Assembly (NCBI GenBank): GCA_036502625.1
Contig: DASXYG010000070.1
Location: 62,001-126,000 of the forward strand
Length of the DNA: 64,000 nt
DNA from: DASXYG01 sp036502625
Lineage (GTDB): Bacteria > Actinomycetota > Actinomycetes > Streptosporangiales > Streptosporangiaceae
Reading direction: 5' to 3'
Part shown: one piece after another, positions 26,641 to 34,700 of the stretch
Layout: every line of letters begins with the position of its first letter
Position numbering within the stretch: the stretch's first letter is position 1
Notes under the pieces: generated by a model
Databases searched by the model: none
The model's input: only the letters and a program-made list of their open reading frames with translations
What the model was told of the DNA's origin: nothing
Program-made: the position numbers and the translations under genes

Positions 26641-26934
26641 TCAGCCGTAGAAGACCCCGGCGATGCCGGAGGAGAGAACGATCAACGTGAGCCCACCCAG
26701 CACCCACGGAATCCCGGTCGCACCGTCAGCGGCGAGGTTGTGCCGGTTCCGCTGCCCGGCGATCATCAGCGCCCCGCAGCCGACCAACCCGAACACGCCC
26801 AGCGCCAGCGCGATCCACTTCCACCAGCCCAGCAACGTGTTCACCCGCCCCGACAACCCAGGCGGCGCCTGCGGCTTCGGATTCGGCGCGCCCGCAGCGA
26901 GTACGAGCTCATGCACGGCATGGATCATCGACAT
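26641..26934 (-). CDS. Small two-helix membrane protein, VirB2/TrbC-like
   Basis: 97 residues from ATG 26934, preceded by AAAGGGGG. A GTG three bases earlier is possible. A hydrophobic N-terminal stretch (AVHELVLAAGAP) and two transmembrane helices (WIALALGVFGLVGCGALMIAG and GIPWVLGGLTLIVLSSGIAGVF) surround a short loop. This is the layout of VirB2/TrbC pilin-like subunits. It is likely a structural channel or pilus component. The start lies inside the end of the ParA-like gene (26-base overlap). Confidence 0.65.
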   Translation of the reverse strand: MSMIHAVHELVLAAGAPNPKPQAPPGLSGRVNTLLGWWKWIALALGVFGLVGCGALMIAGQRNRHNLAADGATGIPWVLGGLTLIVLSSGIAGVFYG

Positions 26935-27481
26935 CACGAACCCCCTTTGACCGCCCCGGGCACAGGCACGGCAGGCGCCCTACCGCCAGGGCACGAAGCT
27001 GATCAACGGCCTGCTCCGCGCGTCGCGGCAGGTCGACCGATGTCGGGTCGTCCACCAGCCGCAGCGCCGCCACGAACGGCACGCGTACGACCAGTCCGAC
27101 CCGTGACTCCAGAAGCCGGAACCGGGCCACCGCCTCGCGCGGCTCCCGCCCCGCCCCGTCCGCGATCACCGCGAGCGCAGCGACCTGGCCGCCCGGCTGT
27201 GCCACCGCCATCACGGCGGCCGTGGCACGTTCGGCCGCGGCCACGGTGTTCCGGCACACGATGATCAACGGCCGCCCGTACGTGTGCACCGCAGGGAACC
27301 GTGGATCCGTACGTCGCCGCAGCGTGCCCATGTCCCAGCACGGGCGAAGCAGCGCGGCCAGCGTGGAGGTTCCGGCGCCGCCGTGTGCACCCCACGCCAC
27401 CAGTTCGCGGCGCGGTGCGAGCGGCGATCGTGCCGGCGGCGGGGGAGTGGCGATGGGTGGAGCGAGCTGTTGCTCAAGCAT
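26909..27481 (-). CDS. ParA/MinD-like P-loop protein with degenerate Walker A
   Basis: 190 residues from ATG 27481. GTG 27490 is an alternative start. After a Pro-rich leader the sequence reads LVAWGAHGGAGTSTLAALL. This aligns with the deviant Walker A (KGGxGKT/S) of ParA-type ATPases, but the lysines are replaced (HGGAGTST), so nucleotide hydrolysis may be lost. The following strands (PLIIVCRNTVAAAERATAAV, VAALAVIADGAG, GLVVRVPFVAALRLVD) fit that fold. Proteins of this type recur in actinomycete conjugation clusters. It overlaps the HTH gene by 8 bases. Confidence 0.65.
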   Translation of the reverse strand: MLEQQLAPPIATPPPPARSPLAPRRELVAWGAHGGAGTSTLAALLRPCWDMGTLRRRTDPRFPAVHTYGRPLIIVCRNTVAAAERATAAVMAVAQPGGQVAALAVIADGAGREPREAVARFRLLESRVGLVVRVPFVAALRLVDDPTSVDLPRRAEQAVDQLRALAVGRLPCLCPGRSKGVRDVDDPCRA

Positions 27482-27779
27482 GGTGACCACCGTTCTTGGC
27501 CGTGCTCTGGCCGTCCGTGCGTGCGGCGGCGCGGAGCGAGGCGATGTCGATCCCGAGCAGCGCGAGGAGCTCGGCGGTCGGCACCCGGTAGACCTCGCCG
27601 ACGCGGATGACCCGGCACGGGAACGTGCCGTTACGTGCCAGCGCGTACGCCTTGGTGCGGCCGAAGCCGAGTGCGTGGGCGGCTGTGGTGAGGTCGACCG
27701 AGGCCGGCAGGCGCAGGACCTGCGCGAACGTCAGGTTCGGTGAGCCGTTGATCGGGGGCGGGAACGCCGGCTGCGACAT
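27474..27779 (-). CDS. Small helix-turn-helix DNA-binding protein (excisionase/MerR-like)
   Basis: 101 residues. The central motif LTTAAHALGFGRTKAYALARNGTFPCRVIRVG, followed by YRVPTAELLALLGI, is the winged helix-turn-helix pattern of excisionase-type (helix_turn_helix, Xis/BldC-like) proteins. Such proteins act in recombination directionality or as regulators. No integrase is visible nearby, so a regulatory role over the secretion operon is more likely. It sits between the lysozyme-like gene and the ParA-like gene. Confidence 0.8.
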   Translation of the reverse strand: MSQPAFPPPINGSPNLTFAQVLRLPASVDLTTAAHALGFGRTKAYALARNGTFPCRVIRVGEVYRVPTAELLALLGIDIASLRAAARTDGQSTAKNGGHHA

Positions 27780-28732
27780 CACGACCGCCCCCGTTCGACC
27801 GGTCGGGTCGCGGCGGTGATCGAGCCGAGGTCCAGCGGCGAGATCTTCACGACGTCGCCGGTGTGCGGTGCCTGGATGACCCGACCGCCGCCGAGGTACA
27901 TCACCACATGGCCGGGGCGCGTCCGTGTGCCGTCGGAGCCGGCGCTGTAGAGGAGGTCGCCGGGCCGGATCCGGTCGAGCGCGACCACCGGCCCGGTCTG
28001 GCGCCAGGCGTACGTGGTGCGCGGCAGATGAATCCCGGCGTGCGCGTACGCCTGCTGCACCAGCGAGGAGCAGTCGCAGTTGTGCGGCGTCGGATCGCGT
28101 CGCGCGTCCGTGCAGTCGCCGCCGTACACGTACGGAGTGCCGAGCTGCCGCCTCGCCCACGCGATCGCCTTCCCGACCGCCCCCGCCACACCCTGGGTGG
28201 CGTAACGGGTCGCCCAGGACAGGACCAGGTCGACGTACCAGCCCGCGTGGTTGTAGGCGAACAGCGCCCGCCGGACGCCCCGCTCCGAACCTCCACGGGC
28301 CCCGGACGCGCACAGGTAACGGGCGGCCGTGAAGACCGCGTCGGCGGGCCCGTAGATATCGGCCCTGCCATCGCGGTCACCGTCGACCGCGTAGCGCGCG
28401 AACGTGCCCGGGAGGAACTGCATCGGCCCCCGCGCGCCCGCACCGTTCGGATGCCGCGCCGCCGGGTTCCGGCCGTGGTCCGACTCGACCTTGCCGATCC
28501 CCGCCAACACCGCCCACGGCAGACCCGGACACGTCTGCGCGGCGTCCATATACCAGGCCAGGAACTGCGCCGGAACGTCCCGCCGCGCCAGCGCCGTCGG
28601 CCGCCCGGCCAGACCGGAGTCACCGGCCGCGCCGCTCCCACCGCCGGCCACCACCACGAGCACGACGACCAGCACGGGAAACAAGCAGCCGATCGAGACA
28701 CCGGCGGCGAGCACCTTCACCATGATCATCAC
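27779..28732 (-). CDS. VirB1-like two-domain cell wall hydrolase (lytic transglycosylase + NlpC/P60)
   Basis: 317 residues. An N-terminal membrane anchor or signal (residues about 5-30) precedes a transglycosylase domain with catalytic Glu83 in GIGKVESDHGRNP and the PMQFLPGTFARYAVDGDRDG motif. A C-terminal NlpC/P60 endopeptidase follows, with Cys221 in DCSSLVQQAY and His275 in RPGHVVMYLGGG. The two activities cut glycan strands and peptide stems to open the peptidoglycan for the secretion channel. This combination is typical of Gram-positive conjugation systems. Confidence 0.92.
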   Translation of the reverse strand: MMIMVKVLAAGVSIGCLFPVLVVVLVVVAGGGSGAAGDSGLAGRPTALARRDVPAQFLAWYMDAAQTCPGLPWAVLAGIGKVESDHGRNPAARHPNGAGARGPMQFLPGTFARYAVDGDRDGRADIYGPADAVFTAARYLCASGARGGSERGVRRALFAYNHAGWYVDLVLSWATRYATQGVAGAVGKAIAWARRQLGTPYVYGGDCTDARRDPTPHNCDCSSLVQQAYAHAGIHLPRTTYAWRQTGPVVALDRIRPGDLLYSAGSDGTRTRPGHVVMYLGGGRVIQAPHTGDVVKISPLDLGSITAATRPVERGRS

Positions 28733-29112
28733 CGCATCCGGTCGGCCGGGAGGTGTGAGCCGGTCGTCAAGGACGTCGGCGGGTGGACAGCGGGCAGGGC
28801 GCGCTGCGGTGCGGCGTAACGGCTGGCCGGCGTCTCACCGGGCAGGGCGACGGCAGGTGGAAGCGGCATGTTCGTGGATTGGACGACCGTGATGTTGCCG
28901 CGCCGTTTCGTCGACCAGAGCGCCATTCCAAGCGCGATCCACCACGGCACGACCAGCCCGCCCAGTACCAGATTCACGGTGGCGATCAGCGCGAGATTCG
29001 GGGACTTGCGAACAATCGCGACGATGGTTGGCAGCCCGTATACGCCAAGCCCAAGTGCGACACCGAGCGAGCCGAGGACCACCCAAAAGCCAGTGAGAAT
29101 CACGCCGCCCAT
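28729..29112 (-). CDS. Superinfection-immunity-like membrane protein, second copy; first gene of the secretion operon
   Basis: 127 residues from ATG 29112, chosen because GGAAGGAG precedes it. ATG 29136 has a weaker site. Hydrophobic helices with LGVYGLPTIVAIVRKSPNLALIATVNLVLGG then VPWWIALGMALWS match the Imm_superinfect pattern. A hydrophilic Pro-rich tail follows. It is ATGA-coupled to the lysozyme-like gene. The promoter of the whole leftward operon should lie between 29113 and about 29300. Its relative at 8708-9004 sits at the other end of the locus. Confidence 0.75.
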   Translation of the reverse strand: MGGVILTGFWVVLGSLGVALGLGVYGLPTIVAIVRKSPNLALIATVNLVLGGLVVPWWIALGMALWSTKRRGNITVVQSTNMPLPPAVALPGETPASRYAAPQRALPAVHPPTSLTTGSHLPADRMR

Positions 29113-29814
29113 TACCGGCTCCTTCCGATCGATCATCCTTTCTGATTACCGATTGGAATTGGCGCGGCATGTCACCGCAAGTACGACTTCCTGACAGTGG
29201 CGGTGATTCCGTCAGCGGCTAAACGACTCCTTGAACACTGAACGGTCAGCGGAATCGGCGTGAACCGCGAGACGGCAGCGCGATCAAGGGCGTGATCGGG
29301 GCTGACGCTGACGGGATGGGAGGTTTCATCGACTGCGCACTATCGGCCATGTCGGTTTTGTCCGAGAATCGTCGCGAGGACGAAAGGTCGCGCGGTCGAT
29401 TCCGGCGAATTCTGACATGCGCGTGCCGATGCTCACGGCGCAGGCGGCGGCCGCGTGGTAGATCTCTGCCAGGTGATAAGAACCCGCCATCGTCGGCTGG
29501 GGGTCCGGTATCGGTGGCGCTTGCGTCCGATTACGCCGGAATCGGCTTCGTTATTGCGATGGAGGCGTGCGGGCTTTCCATCAATGGCGGGAAATCGCCC
29601 TTGGCCGAAGCGTATTTCATGGCAGCATGGACTTTAGGTCAAGCAGGCGCCGGCCATCGCCTTCCATCCGACGGAACTGCTGACCTCCTCGCCGGGAGTC
29701 TCCCTCTCGCCGGCGAGTACACCGGCCACGCCGGCGGTGGGTGGCTGATCATCGCTCGGCACGTGCGCCGCCGACGTGGCCGGTCCTTCCTGAAGGGCGC
29801 CCGAGAGTACGAAA
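29113..29814. other. Intergenic stretch at the head of the secretion operon
   Basis: About 700 bases without a gene I can support. A plus-strand frame from 29292 to 29906 has Arg-rich, low-complexity sequence, no ribosome binding site, and crosses the hairpin and peptide gene that follow. The right part (29480-29640) is slightly less GC-rich and could be an old remnant. The operon promoter for the leftward genes presumably lies near 29113-29300. Confidence 0.4.
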
Positions 29815-29851
29815 GCGGGCGGCCGAATCCTCATTCGATTCGGCGGCCCGC
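29815..29851 (-). terminator. 15-bp hairpin terminator after the peptide gene
   Basis: Arms GCGGGCGGCCGAATC (29815-29829) and GATTCGGCGGCCCGC (29837-29851) pair at 14 of 15 positions around a 7-base loop. On the minus strand TTTC follows. The hairpin lies 27 bases after the stop of the 12-codon peptide gene and closes the transcription unit that begins with the LuxR-type regulator. The T-run is short, as is usual in high-GC actinomycetes. Confidence 0.75.
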
Positions 29852-29878
29852 TGTCCCGGGATCAGTGGCGAGCGTGTG

Positions 29879-29917
29879 CTACGCCCACTGCCACCCGGCC
29901 GCGTAATCGGTCGACAT
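29879..29917 (-). CDS. 12-residue peptide gene (MSTDYAAGWQWA)
   Basis: ATG at 29917 follows GGGAGGCGGAGGGCTC, one of the strongest ribosome binding sites in the window. The frame ends in TAG after 12 codons. The peptide MSTDYAAGWQWA ends in an aromatic W-Q-W-A and is too small for ordinary gene finders. It lies 163 bases downstream of a LuxR-type regulator on the same strand and just before a strong hairpin. Regulator, peptide and terminator look like one unit. It may be a signalling peptide, a precursor of a crosslinked peptide (a W-x-W spacing is suggestive), or a translated leader. No peptidase, P450 or exporter is next to it. Confidence 0.55.
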   Translation of the reverse strand: MSTDYAAGWQWA

Positions 29918-30080
29918 GAGCCCTCCGCCTCCCAACGAGGTCCCGCGCGCCCTGAACGTCTCCAGCATGCCACAGCCAAGAATGGGCGGACAGAGCTGGG
30001 ATCAGCGCCCGCGTCAGGATTCCGTTCCCCGTTACACAGACATGTTGCGGCGGGTGTATGGCCTTGCTCGTATAACTTCT

Positions 30081-31196
30081 CTAGCCGAAGTACCCAAGCC
30101 GCTGGCATTCGGCTCCCAGGGCGACACGCCCCTCGACCCCGAGTCGTGCGGCGATCCTGTCGATGGTCCGGGAGACCGTCTGTTCAGAGATCTTGAGCTC
30201 ACGCGCGATCTCGCCCAACGTCTTATTGTTCTTCATGGACATGACGATGCGCTGCTCACGCACGCTGAGACCGTCGGCGCGGGGGATCACGCGCTCGACG
30301 ACCGCTCCATTGCTGTTGATCTCCAAGGGCGTCGCCTCGTCCCACAAGTAATCGAAGTAGCCCTGAAGCGCTTCGCCAAGGAATGAATTCCGCACGAGGA
30401 GAGCGCGGTTCACACCGGTCGATGTGAGCGCCACGAGGACGGTGTGACCGTCGACGATCTTCATCTTCACCGCTGCCGGGCGGGTGAGGACCCGAGCCTG
30501 CTCGCCTCCCCTGATACAGGTGGCGACACCCTTGCGGAGGGATTCGTGTTCGAGGAATGGGTGTTCGTACAACGTCCGTGACACCACGCCGGCCTCTTGC
30601 ATCACGGGTGTCGGCTCGCGGGCGCAGATCTCCGTGTAGCGCACTTCCATGGACGCGGTCTCCAGCGCGCAGAACTCGTTCCTCGCCTCGCTGCCCAAGC
30701 CGCCGTGCCCGGTGAGCTCCAGGATTCGGTGGCGTTCGGTGACGAGCTCGACGCTGGAGTTCTCGGGGAGGGCGGCCACCGGCGGGCTCGCCCGATGGCC
30801 GTTGCCTGCGGCCTGCGGGCCGCCGCCGTACATGCGCAGCGCGGCCGCGTGGATGCTGCCAAGGCCCCGCATTGCGTCCGTCAGTGCGTCGAGCGCCCCG
30901 GCCGCTGTGCGCCCCGACAGCGCCATCATGGTCAACAAGCCGAGGTCCGGACCGACCGCGAAGTACAGCCCCTCGTGGCTGGCCTCGACCAGCTTGGCGT
31001 CGACCAACTGGCGCAGCACGTCCGGCGACATGATCTTCTTCGCGTCCGGCTCCGTCACCTGGCCGGCGCTGACCATCTGCTCATACGCATCAAGCGCTTC
31101 CGCGGTGATCACGCCACTGCGCGCGGCCAGGCGCTTCATCTCGATGATCTGCCGTGCCGGAGACTCCACCTGGCCCTGGCGATCCACCGACACCAC
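30081..31196 (-). CDS. LuxR-type regulator with winged N-terminal domain
   Basis: 371 residues. The C-terminal about 60 residues are a LuxR/GerE helix-turn-helix: LSVREQRIVMSMKNNKTLGEIARELKISEQ... then TVSRTIDRIAARLGV. The N-terminal about 80 residues look like a TrmB-type winged helix (VITAEALDAYEQMVSAGQV, RQLVDAKLVEA). The middle section (RYTEICAREPTPVMQEAGVVSR...) resembles the PLD-like effector domain found in such actinomycete regulators. There is no autoinducer-binding or receiver domain, so a different ligand, possibly a peptide, is expected. A 12-codon peptide gene lies downstream. Confidence 0.8.
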   Translation of the reverse strand: MVSVDRQGQVESPARQIIEMKRLAARSGVITAEALDAYEQMVSAGQVTEPDAKKIMSPDVLRQLVDAKLVEASHEGLYFAVGPDLGLLTMMALSGRTAAGALDALTDAMRGLGSIHAAALRMYGGGPQAAGNGHRASPPVAALPENSSVELVTERHRILELTGHGGLGSEARNEFCALETASMEVRYTEICAREPTPVMQEAGVVSRTLYEHPFLEHESLRKGVATCIRGGEQARVLTRPAAVKMKIVDGHTVLVALTSTGVNRALLVRNSFLGEALQGYFDYLWDEATPLEINSNGAVVERVIPRADGLSVREQRIVMSMKNNKTLGEIARELKISEQTVSRTIDRIAARLGVEGRVALGAECQRLGYFG

Positions 31197-31773
31197 CCCC
31201 GGGGTCTGCGTTCAACACGGATCGACTCATGCAGCCGGCTCCGGGACTCAGGGGCCTCTCGTATGGCGTTTGACGCTATCGTCCGGCCGGTCCTGGATCA
31301 CATGCTGTGACCGAACGGTAACTTTTTGACAGGGATTGCGTCAAGATCCGTCAGGTTCCGGATAGGCCAGGGTGCCGTGTCGCTTCAGGGCCGTGTTCAA
31401 CCCGGCCGCGGAAATCCTTCGGACGGGTGTCGATCGGGACAAGTCCCCGTCACTCATGATCGATTCGAGCTGACGGTCAACCCGGTGGTGGGTTTGCGTG
31501 TCCTGTTGTGGCCACGGAGGGTCACGGGCCTGGGCGTGCTTGGTTGCCATCAACCTGCTGTTTTGGACGGCTTTGCTTGCGCTTGGTGTTTGTGCGTTCG
31601 CTGTGTGACTGCATCGGTTGAGGGTGCGCATCTGGCGATTGTTGGTATTTGCGGCTTATGTTCCGTGCTGCACGGGACGGGCGAGCGGCACCGGTCTCAC
31701 CTGTGGAGGCAGCGATCGCCCGGCACGAGCGAAGTTGTGTCGGGGATTTCGGTGTCGTTCTCGGAGGACTGGT
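31197..31773. promoter_or_regulatory. Divergent control region between the LuxR-type gene and the RHS gene
   Basis: 577 bases without a supportable gene, so it must contain promoters in both directions. A small palindrome TCACA-TGC-TGTGA at 31298-31310 lies about 100 bases upstream of the regulator start and could be an operator. The stretch 31560-31700 is T-rich for this genome (TTGCTTGCGCTTGGTGTTTGTGC) and may hold the RHS promoter. No exact -10/-35 hexamers are claimed. Confidence 0.4.
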
Positions 31774-34700
31774 ATGCCTCGGTCACGTGGGCTCGTGGGT
31801 CTGACTCGGTCGTCATGGTTACGGCCGGTTGCTGGGGTGGTCGCCCTGTCTCTGGTGGCTTCGCTTCTCTCGAACGGGCCTTCGCCGTCGTTGTCGGCAC
31901 GGGCGAATGTGGCGACGCCGAAACAGCGGGCGGGCTCGGCGGCTGGACGGGCTCATGCCGTCCCGGCGAAGGCCACGGCCGCCGGGACGTCGGCGCGGGC
32001 GCGGCGCTTGACGCAGGCGAAGCGACCGAAGGGCGCGGCCGGGGCGGACCGGCCGTGGAAACCGCGTTCGTCTAGGAACACGGGGCTGTCGGTTCCGAAA
32101 CCGCCAGCGTCGACGCCGGTGCGGACGATGGCGGCGCATCAGCCACCGACGGTCGTCGGTTTTGACAAGGCTACGAGCCGGGAGGCGACAGGGCAGCGCG
32201 ACCGGTTCAGTTATCGCTATCGGAACGGCGATGGGTCGTGGACCGGGAAGTTCTTCACGCATCCGGTGAACTTCCGGGACGCGAAGGGCGCGTGGCAGCC
32301 GATCGACTCCTCGCTCGCGGACAGCGGCAAGGGTCGATGGACGAATCGCGCCGACTCCCTGGATGTGAGTTTCGCGCCGAAGGCCGGGCCGTCGGATCTG
32401 GCCGTGATGGATGTTGGCGGCGGTCGGCGCTTCGGCTTCGGGGTGGATGCCGCGCAGGACACGACCGGTGAGGTCACTGGATCAACGGTGACGTACAAGG
32501 GGATCCGGCCGGACGCGGACGTGGTGCTGTCGTCGCTGAACGGCGGCAGCATCAAGGAGAAGATCATTCTCCATTCGCCGACAGCCCCGACCGATTGGGA
32601 CTTCCCGCTCCGGACCGACGGTGTGACGCCGCGCATGGCGGCCGATGGAAGCGTCGAGCTGGTCGATGCGGCCGGCGCGGTGGTCGGTCGGCTCCCGCAC
32701 GGCTTCATGGTGGACTCGAGGGTCGATCCGCATTCAGGCGACGGTGAGCGGTCGGAGGCGGTGAGCTACTCCCTCGAGCGGCGCGGCGCGGGGTGGGCGC
32801 TGCACGTGTCCGCGGACAAGGGGTGGCTTGCCGATCCCGCGCGGAAGTTCCCGGTGACGGTGGACCCGACCACGGTGTGGAACTACGGCGACACCTCTGA
32901 CACGTACGTCCAGACCGGGTACAGCTCGCCGCCGAACGGCGACATCGACCTGAAGGCGGGCACGTACGACGGTGGTGCGAACAAGGCGGCCACGTACTTG
33001 GGTTTCTCTCAGGTCGACAATGACCTGAAGCACGCGACGATCTACGACGTTGACCTGCACGTCTACAACTACTGGTCGTACTCGTGCAGCGCGCGTGCGG
33101 TAACCGTCCACCCGGTGACGCACAGCTGGTCTTCGGACTCGATCGCGAACTATCCGGGCCCGTCGTACGGGTCGGCGCTCGCGTCGCGAAGCTTCGCGCA
33201 CGGCTACATCCCACCCGGCGCGTCATCCAGTTCGTGCCCGGCGAAATGGGAGGGCATTGACCTGGGCAGTTCCGGTAACAAGCTGGTCCAGGGATGGGTG
33301 AACGGCACCAAGCCGGACTATGGGCTGACGGTGCGGGCATCGGTGTCGAGCTCGACAGCGTGGAAGAAGTTCGCGTCCCGGGAGACCCCGAACGGTCCGT
33401 ATCTGACCATCACGTACAGCCCGTATAACGCGAAGTACGCGTTCGCGGAGTCGCCGCCGGTCGTGAACCCTGCGGTGCTGAACGACCAGGCCGGCTATGT
33501 GCACGTGAAGGTGACGAACAAGGGCCACACTGCGTGGACGACGTCGAACGGCTACAAGCTGCAGTACGAGGTCTTCGACAAGAACGGCAAGCAGCTCTAC
33601 CACAAGCCCGCGCAGACCCCGATGCCGCAGACGGTGTCGTACGGGGAGACCGTCACCCTCAACGCGAAGATCAATCCGCTTCCACCGGGCACCTGGTACG
33701 TCAAGTTCGACATGATCAACGTGGACAGCTCCAGCTACGAGCTGTTCTCCGACTGGGGTGTGCCACGGACGGCCGTGTTGAAGCTGACCGTGCCGGATGT
33801 GCCGTCGGTGCTGAAGGAGATGTACCCACACAACAACTACCAGGTCGGGACGCTGACGCCGCAGTTGTTCGCGGAGGCCAAGAACGGTGACGCGTGGCCG
33901 TCGTCGAAGGTGACGTACTGGTTCACGATCTGCGGCGGGGCGTTCGGCGACTGGGATTGGTGCGAGAGCTCACCGTGGCAGCAGACACCGAAGTGGACGG
34001 TGCCGACGGGCAAGCTGCAATGGGGGCAGGACTACTACTGGACCGTGTGGGTGTCGGACTCCGGCGGCACCCAGACCCCTGGCCCGTGGTATCGGCTGAG
34101 CACGGCGGTGGAGCAGCCCGCGATCACCTCACATCTGGCGTCGGGGGCGTCGGCGGACCAAGAGTTCGATCCGCAGGCGGGCAACTACACCACCACGGCG
34201 ACCGACGCGCAGATCGCGACCGCCGGTCCACCGGTGTCGGTGGTGCGGACCTACAACAGCCTCGACCCACGCAGCGGCGAGGCGTTCGGCGCCGGCTGGT
34301 CGTCGCGCTACGACATGTCGGTCATGGCCGACGCCGACGGCTCCGGCAACGTGGTGGTCACCTATCCCGACGGGCAGCAGGTCCGATTCGGGAAGAACAG
34401 CGACGGCACGTTCACACCCCCGCAGGGACGCCAGGCCAGCTTCGCCGCACTCGACGGCGGCGGCTGGAAACTGATGGACAAGTCGGCGACCACGTACGCG
34501 TTCGACGCCACGGGCCGGCTGACCAGCGTGACAGACCATCGCGGCCGGGCCGAGACGCTGGCATATGACACCGGCGGGAAGCTCGCGACGGTGACCGCCG
34601 CCGGCGGCCGGCATCTGCACTTCACCTGGTCCGGGTCACACGTGGCGACGGTGAGCACCGACCCGGTCGACGGATCGGCGCTGACGTGGACGTACGCCTA

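Noticed and set aside
29292..29906. Plus-strand frame of about 200 codons
   Set aside because: Arg-rich, no ribosome binding site, and it runs through the hairpin and the opposite-strand peptide gene.
29749..30108. Minus-strand frame of about 119 codons between regulator and hairpin
   Set aside because: Low-complexity, no ribosome binding site, and it runs through the peptide gene and the terminator in another frame.
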